Positions 15,979 to 24,174 of a stretch of DNA of 34,328 bases are shown here, in pieces. The position numbers were made by a program, and so were the translations under genes. Source of the DNA: Oscillospiraceae bacterium. Lineage in GTDB: Bacteria > Bacillota > Clostridia > Oscillospirales > Oscillospiraceae. Location: positions 1 through 34,328 of the forward strand of contig JAAWBZ010000003.1 in NCBI GenBank assembly GCA_022792945.1. Reading direction: 5' to 3'. Every line of letters starts with the position of its first letter. Within the stretch, counting starts at the first letter, position 1. Below the pieces are notes generated by a model. That model was given only the letters and a program-made list of their open reading frames with translations. It searched no databases and was not told the DNA's origin.

Positions 15979-16203
15979 ATGGACACGACAGCGTTGATTC
16001 TTTCCATCATCGGCGCCATCAACTGGGGCCTCATCAGCCTGTTCCAGTTCGATCTGGTGGCGTGGCTCTGCGGCGGTCAGACCGCGTGGCTCAGCCGCGT
16101 AGTGTACGGGATCGTCGGCTTGGCGGGTCTCTGGTGCATCACCCTGCTCTTTAGACGGGACCGCAGCGCCAATCGGGACGTGCAGCGCAGAGCGGCCACC
16201 TAA
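15979..16203 (+). CDS. DUF378 family small membrane protein
   Basis: A 74-aa protein with two transmembrane helices (about residues 5-25 and 37-58) and a basic C-terminal tail. The opening MDTTALILSIIGAINWGLISLFQFDLVAWL is the DUF378 (YuzA-like) signature, in which the asparagine of AINWGL is typical. Function is unknown; the location is the cytoplasmic membrane. AAGGAGG at 15964-15970, eight bases before ATG 15979, fixes the start, although the frame is open far upstream through the apgM region. No convincing promoter was found in the 145-nt gap to apgM. Confidence 0.9.
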   Translation: MDTTALILSIIGAINWGLISLFQFDLVAWLCGGQTAWLSRVVYGIVGLAGLWCITLLFRRDRSANRDVQRRAAT

Positions 16204-16214
16204 GAGGAGATCGT

Positions 16215-16245
16215 GGGAAAGGGAACCGGTCCGGTTCCCTTTCCC
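16215..16245. terminator. 15-bp perfect palindrome between convergent genes
   Basis: Bases 16215-16229 pair with 16231-16245 with a single central T; in practice about 13 bp with a 5-nt loop. It lies between the DUF378 stop and the stop of the opposing zinc-ribbon gene at 16252. No T-run follows on either strand, so it may be a transcript-end stabiliser or a U-less terminator. Confidence 0.55.
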
Positions 16246-16251
16246 GCTTCC

Positions 16252-17412
16252 CTACCGCACCCGCACAATGCACGAGAGCCGCTGGCCGCCAATGATCGTG
16301 TAGACCTCCGCCTGCCCCTTGGCCAGGGCTGTGACGATGCCGTTGCCGTCCACAGTGATGATAGACCCATCGGTGACATTCCAGCCGCCGGAGACGCCGT
16401 TCACCACGGAAATCTCAAAATTCTCGCCTACATTCAGCGATACGTCGCTGTGGTCCAGCTGGTTGCCGCTGCCCGGTCCCTCGGCGTTGCCGGGGGTGGC
16501 CGGAGCGTGGCCGGGGATGTTGCAGCGGACGACGCACTCCAGCTCCCGGCCGTTGACGTTGGCGGTTACCGTAGCGGTGCCGTCCGCCTTAGCCACCACC
16601 AGGCCGTCCTCGTCCACGGTGCAGATGGCTGAGTCAGAGCTGGTCCAGGTGATCTCCGGGTCCCGCGGCGGGTTGTTGACCACCAGCTGTGTCTGCTCGC
16701 CCACGGAGAAGAGGGAGATATCCGTATGGTTCAGCGCGGCGTTGTTCTCCAGACTGTTCTGGAAATCGCAGATCACCTCCACCGCCCGTTGGATCTGGCC
16801 GCAGGAGACCGTGACTGTGGCACTGCCGCCGTCCACGGCGGTGATGACACCGCTGCCGTCCACCACACAGATGGACTCGTCCGACGAGGTCCAGACCAGC
16901 GGCTGTGTGCACTCCGATGGCAACACCGTGACCGTCACCGTCTGGCTCATGCCCACGTCCGAGAGATGGATCGGCGCGTCCGGTGAGACCACGATGCTCA
17001 CGCACTCCACCTCACCCGACGGCGCGGCGGTATTGCCGGGCGCCGGATCGTTCTCCGCTGGGCTGGTCCCCTGCTGGTTATTTTCCTCCGGCGTCACCGG
17101 CAGATTCAGCGACGCATCCTCCTCCTTGTCCTTGTCGGGCGTGAACACGCCCATGGCGTACATGGCATAGAGCGCGCCGATCACCACGGCGATGCCCAGC
17201 ACCACACAGATCAGCGCGATGATCCACTTGGGGATCCGGTCCTCGCTTTTGGCCACCCGCGCGCCGCCGCGGGCGCGCTTCCGGACCGGGCGGACCTCCT
17301 CCTCCGCGTCCTCTTCGTCGGCCACTGCCTCGTTGACGGTGCCGCACAGAGGACAACGGGGCATATTGTCGTCATATTCCGTACCGCAGTACTCACAAAC
17401 GATCCGAGCCAT
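16252..17412 (-). CDS. Zinc-ribbon, single-pass membrane protein with Ig-like (BIG2) ectodomain
   Basis: A 386-aa protein. Residues 1-24 form a cytosolic zinc ribbon with Cys6, Cys9, Cys20 and Cys23 (CEYC and CPLC). An acidic patch (32-40) and a basic patch (41-55) precede one transmembrane helix at about 63-87. A Pro/Asn/Glu-rich linker follows, then three bacterial Ig-like 2 repeats at about 136-215, 220-300 and 320-386. The repeats are marked by WTSSDESICVVDGSGVITAV, WTSSDSAICTVDEDGLVVA and GSIITVDGNGIVTAL. Topology is N-in/C-out. GGAGG precedes ATG 17412. It is divergent from the FN3 kinase gene across 181 nt. Function is unknown; cell-surface binding combined with a cytosolic metal-bound contact site is inference from architecture. 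Confidence 0.88.
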   Translation of the reverse strand: MARIVCEYCGTEYDDNMPRCPLCGTVNEAVADEEDAEEEVRPVRKRARGGARVAKSEDRIPKWIIALICVVLGIAVVIGALYAMYAMGVFTPDKDKEEDASLNLPVTPEENNQQGTSPAENDPAPGNTAAPSGEVECVSIVVSPDAPIHLSDVGMSQTVTVTVLPSECTQPLVWTSSDESICVVDGSGVITAVDGGSATVTVSCGQIQRAVEVICDFQNSLENNAALNHTDISLFSVGEQTQLVVNNPPRDPEITWTSSDSAICTVDEDGLVVAKADGTATVTANVNGRELECVVRCNIPGHAPATPGNAEGPGSGNQLDHSDVSLNVGENFEISVVNGVSGGWNVTDGSIITVDGNGIVTALAKGQAEVYTIIGGQRLSCIVRVR

Positions 17413-17464
17413 AAATTACCTCCATTTCGGGTATTACGCAAAGGCAAATTTTGTCGTCCAGCGT

Positions 17465-17493
17465 ATTCTATCATAAATTCCGTGAAATTCCAA
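17465..17493 (-). promoter_or_regulatory. Promoter of the zinc-ribbon/BIG2 gene
   Basis: On the minus strand TTGGAA (17493-17488) and TAGAAT (17470-17465) are separated by 17 nt, with TGA before the -10. It lies 53 nt from the ATG. Confidence 0.55.
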
Positions 17494-17534
17494 TGGCTAA
17501 TGACGGATATTTCTGAAATTGCCGTCAAGATCGC

Positions 17535-17563
17535 TTGCAATTTGCCGCATGATGGCATAAAAT
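17535..17563 (+). promoter_or_regulatory. Promoter of the FN3 kinase gene
   Basis: TTGCAA at 17535-17540 and TAAAAT at 17558-17563 with a 17-nt spacer. Its -35 lies 42 nt from the -35 of the opposing gene, so a shared regulator could bind between them. Confidence 0.5.
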
Positions 17564-17593
17564 AACTCCTGTAACAAAGGAGGCGAGATCGTA

Positions 17594-20329
17594 TTGCCTG
17601 AGATCAAGCTAATTTCTCCGCTGCTGGACGGCATGGAAATCGTACAGTGTGTGTGTTCCGGCGGCGGCACCTCCGTTTACCGCCTGTACAGCCGGCGGGT
17701 AGACCGGTACTATATGCTCAAGCATATCTCCATTCCGGAGTCCCAGACGCAGGTGGACGCCCTGATTTTCACTGGGGCGGCCAGCGACGAGGCGGCGGCG
17801 CAGAAATATTACGAGCAGGTGGTCAGCGATTATCTTGAGGAGCTGCGCGACCTGGACACCCTGCGGGGCAGCGCCAACTTTGCGGCCTACGCGGACTACC
17901 AAGCCGTGCCCAAGGAGGAGGGCGTGGGCTTTGAGGTCTACCTGCTGGCTGAGCAGTGGCTCACCCTGGTGGAGTATCTCAGCGAGAACGCCATGACGCA
18001 TCTGCGGGCGCTGAACCTGGGACTGGACCTGTGCACCGCCCTGTGCGACCTGCGGGCCCATGGCCTGATTCACCGGGATATCAAGCCGGAGAACATCTAC
18101 CTCAATGGGACAGGCGGCTTCATGCTGGGCGACCTGGGCGTGGCCCGGATCGACGCGCTCAAGTACTGCGCCATGCCCGAGCGGATGGTCACGGAGTACA
18201 CCGCGCCGGAGCTGACGGACATTCTCTGCGAGTTTAACACCACCGTTGATATCTACTCCATCGGCATGGTGCTCTACCGCCTCTTCAACGGCAACCACGG
18301 GCCGTTTGAGGACGAGCAGACCTCCTCCAAGGCGGCCAACAAGCGGCGCGTCAGCGGCGAGGACCTGCTCTCTCCCCTGTACAGCGACTATGAGCTGACG
18401 GAGATCATTCTGAAGGCCTGCGCCTTTGACCCCGCCGCGCGCTACCAGTCGCCGGAGGACCTGATGCAGGAGCTGGTGCTCTACATGAAACGCAACAGCG
18501 TCACCGACTCCCTGATCGTCCCGCCCATCATCACCGATCCCGACACGGCGCTGCCAGCGGATATCCGGGAGGAGGCGGTGGAGCCGGTCCGCTTCGCGGA
18601 CGTGGAGGCCATGGATGAGGCGTTCGTGGAGAGCTTCGCCCCTGACGCCGCCGAACCGGACGCCGCGGCGCTGGAGGACGATGCGGATGAGGACGGTCCC
18701 CCCGGAAGCGGCCCGCCGCAGCCGGCCTTTGCCGCGCCGCGCACTTCCCTGCGCCGGGAGGAGGACGACGAGCCGCCGCCGGACGAGAGCGGCGGAAAAA
18801 AGAAGAAAAAGCGGGGAAGGACCTGGATCCCCGTCACCATCGCGGCGGTGCTGCTGTGCGTCATCGGCGTGTGCGTCTACTTTCTCTTCTTCAGCGGCGG
18901 CCCGGTGGAGGTGACTTCCCTGGATGTAAGCGACCGCGGGGCGGATTACCTGACCGTGACCATCGCCCTCAGCGACAACACTGCGCCGGTGGAGCTGCAA
19001 TGCGCCGATACCTACGGCAACACCCAGTCCCAGCCTTATGTGGGCCTGCCCATCACCTTTGACAGCCTGGAGCCCGGAGCGCAGTACACGCTCACTGTCT
19101 CGCCGCGGGGCAGCCGGACGCTCACCGGCTCCACCACCCTGCGGACCGCCACTGTGGCCAACACGGAGATCGTCAGCTTTACCGCCCGCGCGCCGCTGAC
19201 GGGCCAGGCGGAATTGACCCTGGTGGTCAGCGGCCCCAGCCCCGAGGAATGGACCGTGCGGTACGCCGCCGAGGGCGTGGAGGCACAGGAGGTCTCCTTT
19301 GCGGGCAGCACCGTTTCAATTTTCAATCTGGAGACCAATCTTGACTACACCTTCGAGCTGCTGCCGCCCGACGGCATCACCCTCTCCGGCCAGACCACGC
19401 TGACCTTCAGCACCGGCCCGGAGATCGAAATCCGAGATCTGGAAGCCGTGGAGATCACCAAGGACTCGGTCCGGGTGGTCTGGACGTGCGGTGAGGCGCA
19501 GCCAGAGTCCTGGAGCGTCACCTGCACCGGCACCGACGGCTCCACCAGGACCCAAAGTGTCACCGCTTGCGAGGCATCGTTCAACGAGCTGAGCACCGGC
19601 GAGACCTACACCATCTCCGTCACCTCCGCCGACACCTCCACGCCGGCCACCATCGCCGTCACGCCCACTGCGGCCAATGTCACAGCCCTGACGGCGGCGC
19701 TCCAGGAAGACGGCTCGATGCTGGTCAGCTGGACCTCCGACTTGGCCGACGGCCGCTGGCAGCTGATCGTCACCGTGGAGGGCTCGGAGCTGACCGAGCG
19801 CCTGAATATCCAGGGCAATCAGACCACTGTCACCGGCCTGATCCCCGGCGTGGTCTATCAGCTGGAGCTGCGCTCCGGCGCGGGCGAACGGCTGACTGGC
19901 GAGGTTACCGCTTCCCTGTCCGTGCCCGCTGCGGAGTCCTTCGGAGACTATGACACCAGCCGCTTTTTCCTGGGTCTGTTCCAGAAGCCGTCCAAGGCCG
20001 CCTGGGGCAAGAACGATCTGGGCAAGAACCTGACGGAGTTCGCTCCCGGCGACGGCATCGCTTTCGCCGTGCAGCCCATGAGCGAGCCGGAGCGCAGCGA
20101 GGACACCATCGACATCCTCTACGTGGTCTACACCGACCGCGGCGTCCCGGTCCAAACCGGCTCCAGCAGCGCGGCCTGGGACGAGATGTTCCCGGAGGCC
20201 GATGATCTCAACGATATGCTCTATCTCAGTTCCCTCAGCGATCCGATCCAAGAGCCGGGCGATTACGTCCTGCGGCTTTACTTCAACGGAAAGCTGGCTG
20301 TGGCAAAGGACTTCACCATCACGGAATAA
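17594..20329 (+). CDS. Membrane Ser/Thr protein kinase with FN3-type ectodomain
   Basis: A 911-aa Hanks-type kinase. The cytosolic kinase domain spans about residues 10-300: glycine-loop region CSGGGTSVYRL, ATP-binding Lys43, catalytic loop HRDIKPEN with Asp162, metal site DLG with Asp180 in place of DFG, and TAPEL for the APE motif. An acidic, Pro-rich linker (about 325-400) leads to a KKKKKRGR stop-transfer stretch and one transmembrane helix at 412-433. The extracellular part has four fibronectin III-like repeats (about 438-522, 523-608, 609-697, 698-779) and a distinct C-terminal domain of about 130 residues. It has no PASTA repeats, so it is not the usual PrkC. The start is TTG 17594 with AAAGGAGG ten bases upstream. 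The ligand is unknown. Confidence 0.93.
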   Translation: MPEIKLISPLLDGMEIVQCVCSGGGTSVYRLYSRRVDRYYMLKHISIPESQTQVDALIFTGAASDEAAAQKYYEQVVSDYLEELRDLDTLRGSANFAAYADYQAVPKEEGVGFEVYLLAEQWLTLVEYLSENAMTHLRALNLGLDLCTALCDLRAHGLIHRDIKPENIYLNGTGGFMLGDLGVARIDALKYCAMPERMVTEYTAPELTDILCEFNTTVDIYSIGMVLYRLFNGNHGPFEDEQTSSKAANKRRVSGEDLLSPLYSDYELTEIILKACAFDPAARYQSPEDLMQELVLYMKRNSVTDSLIVPPIITDPDTALPADIREEAVEPVRFADVEAMDEAFVESFAPDAAEPDAAALEDDADEDGPPGSGPPQPAFAAPRTSLRREEDDEPPPDESGGKKKKKRGRTWIPVTIAAVLLCVIGVCVYFLFFSGGPVEVTSLDVSDRGADYLTVTIALSDNTAPVELQCADTYGNTQSQPYVGLPITFDSLEPGAQYTLTVSPRGSRTLTGSTTLRTATVANTEIVSFTARAPLTGQAELTLVVSGPSPEEWTVRYAAEGVEAQEVSFAGSTVSIFNLETNLDYTFELLPPDGITLSGQTTLTFSTGPEIEIRDLEAVEITKDSVRVVWTCGEAQPESWSVTCTGTDGSTRTQSVTACEASFNELSTGETYTISVTSADTSTPATIAVTPTAANVTALTAALQEDGSMLVSWTSDLADGRWQLIVTVEGSELTERLNIQGNQTTVTGLIPGVVYQLELRSGAGERLTGEVTASLSVPAAESFGDYDTSRFFLGLFQKPSKAAWGKNDLGKNLTEFAPGDGIAFAVQPMSEPERSEDTIDILYVVYTDRGVPVQTGSSSAAWDEMFPEADDLNDMLYLSSLSDPIQEPGDYVLRLYFNGKLAVAKDFTITE

Positions 20330-20335
20330 ACCTGG

Positions 20336-20372
20336 AAAAACCGCCTGTATCCATCGGATACAGGCGGTTTTT
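20336..20372. terminator. Bidirectional intrinsic terminator between kinase and DHHW genes
   Basis: A 17-bp perfect stem (20336-20352 with 20356-20372) has an ATC loop, A-run on one side and T-run on the other, so it terminates transcripts from both directions. It lies 6 nt after the kinase stop and 8 nt before the stop of the opposing gene. Confidence 0.92.
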
Positions 20373-20379
20373 CTGACTT

Positions 20380-21783
20380 TTACTGCCAAAGGCCGTTGAG
20401 CCGGCTGATATAGCTGCTGCTGTTGATCATGAACGGGTAGTTGATGACGATGAGGTCGTTGACACCCTGAGAGGCGGCGAACTCCGGCAAGTTCAGGGAT
20501 GGCTTGCCGTCCCGGTTGAACTCCCGGGGATCCACCACGATGATCTTGCTGTAGTGGCTGGTGAGGAACGGCACAAAGGCGTTGCCGTAGGACTCCTTGA
20601 CCACCATGACCACCGGGCCTTCCTGCTCGATCTCCGCGATGAAAATGGGCGTGTCGCCGCCGATGAAGGTCAGGTACTTGTTGCCCACGCTCTCGTCCAC
20701 ATGGGCGATCACCGCCGAGCCATAGGGCGTGGAGAGGGTCGAATCCATATAGTAGTTGACGTCCCCGATGCCCACGATGGGGCGGAACACCTCCACATAG
20801 TCGGGGTTGGCCTTGAGCGTCTCAGACTGGGGGATGCCGGAGGTCCATTGGTACATGGTGCCCAGGAATCCATCCAGCTGGCTCCGCTCAAACCGGTCTA
20901 GGTCCACCGCCTCCAGACCCGCCGTCTCGCAGAAGGCCGTATAGGCCCAGTAGGCGCCCCGGGCGGTCCAGTGGTGGTCGGTGCGGAAGTAGATATACTC
21001 GTCCACATGGCGGCGCAGGGCCGAATAGGCGTCCACGGTGCGGACGTTCTCCCCCATGGCGGCGTAGCAGTAATCGATCATGTCCTTCTGGGAGTTGCTG
21101 CCGGTATGGAAGCTCTCGGGGGAATAGAACTCGCCGGAGTTGGGCGTCACCAGAGAGTAGGTCTGTACGCCTTCCCCCATGGCCTGGGCCAGGCCGGTGA
21201 CAGCGGCGGCGTAGTCCTCAATAATTGAATAGGTGGCTGTTGGAATATCCATGGCGTTGTCGCCCACGATGATGATGGTGCTGTCGGTTTTGACCGCCGC
21301 CCCCTCGTCCGGCACGTCCAGATTGGGGTCGGCCGGCGGCTGCTCATCCTCCGGGTCCTCCGGCGGATCGGCGGGCTTCTGCTCCGGCGGCGTCTCCGGC
21401 GCCGGGTCCGCAAGCTGCCCCGGCTGGTCCTGTCCGGCCAGGACGCGCTGGACCTCGTCCAGGTTCTCGCCGCCGTACTCCGCGCCGCCGCTGCCCTGGA
21501 TGGCCACCACATTGTCACTGCCGGAGTAGTAATAGAACTGATTCAGCTTCCGGTTTAACCCCAGCAGCTGGTCCCGCAGGGGGAACGTATCGGCGTAATA
21601 CTCGTCCAGCCCCTGAAAATAGCTGCCGTCCCACAGCGCCGCCCAGGAAAATTCCGGCGGCTCCTTGAGCTTCCGGTTTTCCAGCCGGGAGACGGTGGGG
21701 TCCTCGTCCAGCAGGGAAACCACGCCCACGGCCAGCATCAGCCCCAGAAGGGTAAACAACAGGCCGCAATAGAGTTTTTTCAT
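20380..21783 (-). CDS. DHHW-family protein (AlgJ/AlgX-like partner of MBOAT)
   Basis: A 467-aa membrane-anchored extracellular protein. Residues 1-24 form a signal anchor (MKKLYCGLLFTLLGLMLAVG). The N-terminal segment ENRKLKEPPEFSWAALWDGSYFQGLDEYYADTFPLRD is typical of DHHW proteins. The catalytic-type motif YFRTDHHWTARG has Asp269-His270-His271-Trp272, and VVKESYGNAFVPFL holds the likely nucleophile Ser. These SGNH-like proteins work with an MBOAT channel protein to O-acetylate surface polymers. A low-complexity Pro/Glu/Asp linker spans about 118-160. ATG 21783 is preceded by GGGAGGG and lies 12 nt after the MBOAT stop, so the two genes form an operon. The polymer target cannot be read from sequence. 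Confidence 0.9.
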   Translation of the reverse strand: MKKLYCGLLFTLLGLMLAVGVVSLLDEDPTVSRLENRKLKEPPEFSWAALWDGSYFQGLDEYYADTFPLRDQLLGLNRKLNQFYYYSGSDNVVAIQGSGGAEYGGENLDEVQRVLAGQDQPGQLADPAPETPPEQKPADPPEDPEDEQPPADPNLDVPDEGAAVKTDSTIIIVGDNAMDIPTATYSIIEDYAAAVTGLAQAMGEGVQTYSLVTPNSGEFYSPESFHTGSNSQKDMIDYCYAAMGENVRTVDAYSALRRHVDEYIYFRTDHHWTARGAYWAYTAFCETAGLEAVDLDRFERSQLDGFLGTMYQWTSGIPQSETLKANPDYVEVFRPIVGIGDVNYYMDSTLSTPYGSAVIAHVDESVGNKYLTFIGGDTPIFIAEIEQEGPVVMVVKESYGNAFVPFLTSHYSKIIVVDPREFNRDGKPSLNLPEFAASQGVNDLIVINYPFMINSSSYISRLNGLWQ

Positions 21784-21795
21784 GCCCTTCCCTCC

Positions 21796-23214
21796 CTAGA
21801 AACGGAAATACAGGAACGGATTGAAGCTGGAACCCACCAGAGAAATCGTCGCCAGCGCCAGCAGAAAAAGGTCGAAAGCATAGGTGACGCAGATATAGAT
21901 TTTCCGCTTCTTGTGCTCCCCCCGCCGGTCGGCGCAAAGGCCGCCGAACACCATGCCCACAAACCGCGGCAGCTGTGTACTGCCAAGGATGCAGATGAGC
22001 AGCAGCGGCAGATTGTTTTTCAGCGTAATGCCCATAGCCGCGCTGGTCAGCCCTGCCCCATGCCGGCCGAAGAGCACGCCGAACGTCGCGCCCAGGCGGC
22101 TGAGGTCGGTGCAGTAAAACAGCGTCCAGCCCATGACCACCAGGAAAAACGTGGAAAACTGCCGGAGAATGTCCGGGACCCTGGCCAGCACACTGGAAAT
22201 GTGCTTTTCAATGAACAGCAGCACAAAGAAATAGAGTCCCCACAGCACAAAGTTCCAGCTGGCGCCGTGCCAGAGACCCGTCAGCAGCCACACCACCAGC
22301 ATATTCAGCGCCTGACGCCGCTTTTTGCCGCCCAGAGGGATGTAGACGTAGTCGCGGAAGAAGCTGCTCAGGGAGATGTGCCACCGCCGCCAGAATTCGG
22401 TGATGGATTTGGAAATATACGGAAGATCAAAATTCTCCGAATACCGGAAGCCGAACACCCGGCCCAGGCCGATGGCCATGTCTGAGTAGCCGGAGAAGTC
22501 AAAGTACAGCTGGAACGTGAACATCAGAATGCCCAGCCACGCTCCCGCTGTGGTCAGCGCCGCCAAGTCGCCGTCGAGCATCTGCGAGGCAATCCGGCCG
22601 GCGTAGTTGGCGATGAGCACCTTCTTGCCAAGACCAATGCAGAAGCGGGTGACCCCGTAGAAAATGCTGGAGAGATTCACCTGCCGCGCTGAAATCTGCG
22701 GCTCAATCTCCGAATAGCGGACGATGGGGCCGGCGATCAGCTGCGGGAACAGGGAGACGTACAGAAGAAAATCCCGGTAGGAATTCTGCACCGCCACCTG
22801 CCCGCGGTAGACGTCCACCACATAGGAGAGCGTCTGGAACGTATAAAAGGAGATGCCGATGGGCAGCGCCACAGAGGGGGCTTTCAACGAGAGGCCCAGG
22901 TGATTCAGGTTCTCCACCAGGAAGCCGATGTATTTGAAATAGCCCAAAAGCCCCAGGTTCAGTGCCACGGACAGCGCCAGCAGCACCTTTGCCCGCCTGC
23001 GTTCCGCCGAGCCGCCGATGAGGCGGCCGAACATATAGTTCATCAGCGCCGAGAACAGCAGCACCAGCACGTAAACCGGCTCGCCCCAAGCGTAGAACAG
23101 GACGCTGAAGATCACCAGCACCCGGTTCCGGTACGACACCGACGGGCGCAGGAAATAGACGAAGATACAAATTGGTAAAAAAAGGTACAAACAAAATAAG
23201 CTGGAAAATACCAC
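21796..23214 (-). CDS. MBOAT family membrane O-acyltransferase (AlgI/DltB-like)
   Basis: A 472-aa polytopic membrane protein that passes acyl groups, usually acetyl, across the membrane for O-acylation of a cell-surface polymer. Typical features are VFSSLFCLYLFLPICIF at the N-terminus, the LPIGISFYTFQTLSYVVDVYRG segment, the FPQLIAGPIVRY block, FWRRWHISLSSFFRDYVYIPLGG, and the catalytic GLWHGASWNFVLWG with His316. The start is taken as GTG 23214, which gives the canonical MVFSS N-terminus; the frame is open for 30 more codons to an ATG at 23304, but that region carries a hairpin and a promoter. The Shine-Dalgarno is weak (GAAGG). The DHHW partner follows 12 nt downstream. Confidence 0.92.
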   Translation of the reverse strand: MVFSSLFCLYLFLPICIFVYFLRPSVSYRNRVLVIFSVLFYAWGEPVYVLVLLFSALMNYMFGRLIGGSAERRRAKVLLALSVALNLGLLGYFKYIGFLVENLNHLGLSLKAPSVALPIGISFYTFQTLSYVVDVYRGQVAVQNSYRDFLLYVSLFPQLIAGPIVRYSEIEPQISARQVNLSSIFYGVTRFCIGLGKKVLIANYAGRIASQMLDGDLAALTTAGAWLGILMFTFQLYFDFSGYSDMAIGLGRVFGFRYSENFDLPYISKSITEFWRRWHISLSSFFRDYVYIPLGGKKRRQALNMLVVWLLTGLWHGASWNFVLWGLYFFVLLFIEKHISSVLARVPDILRQFSTFFLVVMGWTLFYCTDLSRLGATFGVLFGRHGAGLTSAAMGITLKNNLPLLLICILGSTQLPRFVGMVFGGLCADRRGEHKKRKIYICVTYAFDLFLLALATISLVGSSFNPFLYFRF

Positions 23215-23275
23215 CGGGCCTTCGCCTTCCTTCCTCTTTCTCCGGTGCGTCCCGCCGCGGGACGCGCTATGTACT

Positions 23276-23304
23276 ATGTTACCAAACCAGGCCCAAAAAA
23301 GCAA
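23276..23304 (-). promoter_or_regulatory. Candidate promoter of the MBOAT-DHHW operon
   Basis: On the minus strand TTGCTT (23304-23299) and TAACAT (23281-23276) lie 17 nt apart. The -35 with its following T-run resembles that of the ACT-domain gene promoter at 32246-32251. A perfect 8-bp hairpin (23247-23254 with 23258-23265) follows in the leader. Confidence 0.4.
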
Positions 23305-23401
23305 CCGGAATTTTCAGTTTTTTGGTCCCATCCTGTCGAAGCGCCCGCGCCCCTCTGTAAGGAATACGATTCAGCGCCGCCGTTTTTTTCGCGGCGGCGT
23401 C

Positions 23402-23431
23402 TTGACAGCCCGGGGCGGCGGTTGGTATACT
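23402..23431 (+). promoter_or_regulatory. Promoter of the ABC transporter operon
   Basis: TTGACA at 23402-23407 and TATACT at 23426-23431 with an 18-nt spacer. Directly upstream is an 8-bp GC hairpin (23375-23382 with 23392-23399) around a T-rich loop, between the two divergent operons. Confidence 0.75.
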
Positions 23432-23465
23432 GAAAATAGTTTCTGCGGGGACGGTGAGCGCGCAT

Positions 23466-24170
23466 ATGGGAGCTTATATTGAGGCGGAAAAGGTCTGCAA
23501 GATCTATGAAAACGGCGGCGTCCGCACCGAGGCGCTGCGGGATGTGAGCTTCACGGTGGACAAGGGCGAAATCTGCGTCATCGTCGGCGCCTCCGGCGCG
23601 GGTAAGACGACGCTTTTGAACATCCTGGGCGGCATGGATACGCTGACCTCGGGAACCATCCGCCTGGACGGACAGGAGATCTCTGCCTACAGCCGGCGGC
23701 AGCTGACGGCCTACCGTCGGCACGATATCGGCTTTGTGTTCCAGTTTTACAACCTGATCCCCAACCTCACGGCCCTGGAAAACGTGGAGCTGGCCTCCCA
23801 GATCTGCCGCGCCCCTCTGGACCCCCAGGCTGTCCTGAAGCTGGTGGGTCTGGAGGACCGGGCGGGCAACTTCCCGGCCCAGCTCTCCGGCGGTGAGCAG
23901 CAGCGGGTGGCCATCGCCAGGGCGTTGGCAAAAAACCCCAAGCTCCTGCTCTGCGACGAGCCCACGGGCGCTTTGGATTACGCCACTGGCAAGGCCGTGC
24001 TCAAGCTGCTCCAGGACACCTGCCGCAGCACCGGCATGACTATCCTCATTATCACGCACAACAAGGCGCTGACCGCCATGGCCGACCGCGTCATCTCCGT
24101 CAAAAGCGGCGCGGTGGCCTCCATGGCGCGCAACAAGCACATCACGCCGGTGGAGGACATCGAATGGTGA
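23466..24170 (+). CDS. ABC transporter ATP-binding protein (MacB/LolD type)
   Basis: A 234-aa cytosolic ATPase subunit. Walker [10 protein letters not shown] lies at residues 41-49, the Q-loop region in [21 protein letters not shown], the signature [15 protein letters not shown] near 140, Walker [13 protein letters not shown] near 165, and the H-loop in LIITHNKAL. The [11 protein letters not shown] and DEPTGALD patterns place it with ATPases that drive FtsX-type mechanotransmission permeases, not classical importers. ATG 23466 is preferred: GGTGA lies upstream and [14 protein letters not shown] matches relatives; a GTG at 23454 is the alternative. The permease gene begins 4 nt after the stop. 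Confidence 0.94.
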   Translation: MGAYIEAEKVCKIYENGGVRTEALRDVSFTVDKGEICVIVGASGAGKTTLLNILGGMDTLTSGTIRLDGQEISAYSRRQLTAYRRHDIGFVFQFYNLIPNLTALENVELASQICRAPLDPQAVLKLVGLEDRAGNFPAQLSGGEQQRVAIARALAKNPKLLLCDEPTGALDYATGKAVLKLLQDTCRSTGMTILIITHNKALTAMADRVISVKSGAVASMARNKHITPVEDIEW

Positions 24171-24174
24171 GCCT

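Noticed and set aside
17594-20329. Assignment of the kinase as PrkC/PknB
   Set aside because: The ectodomain has FN3-like repeats and no PASTA repeats, and no phosphatase gene (prpC) or rsgA lies beside it.
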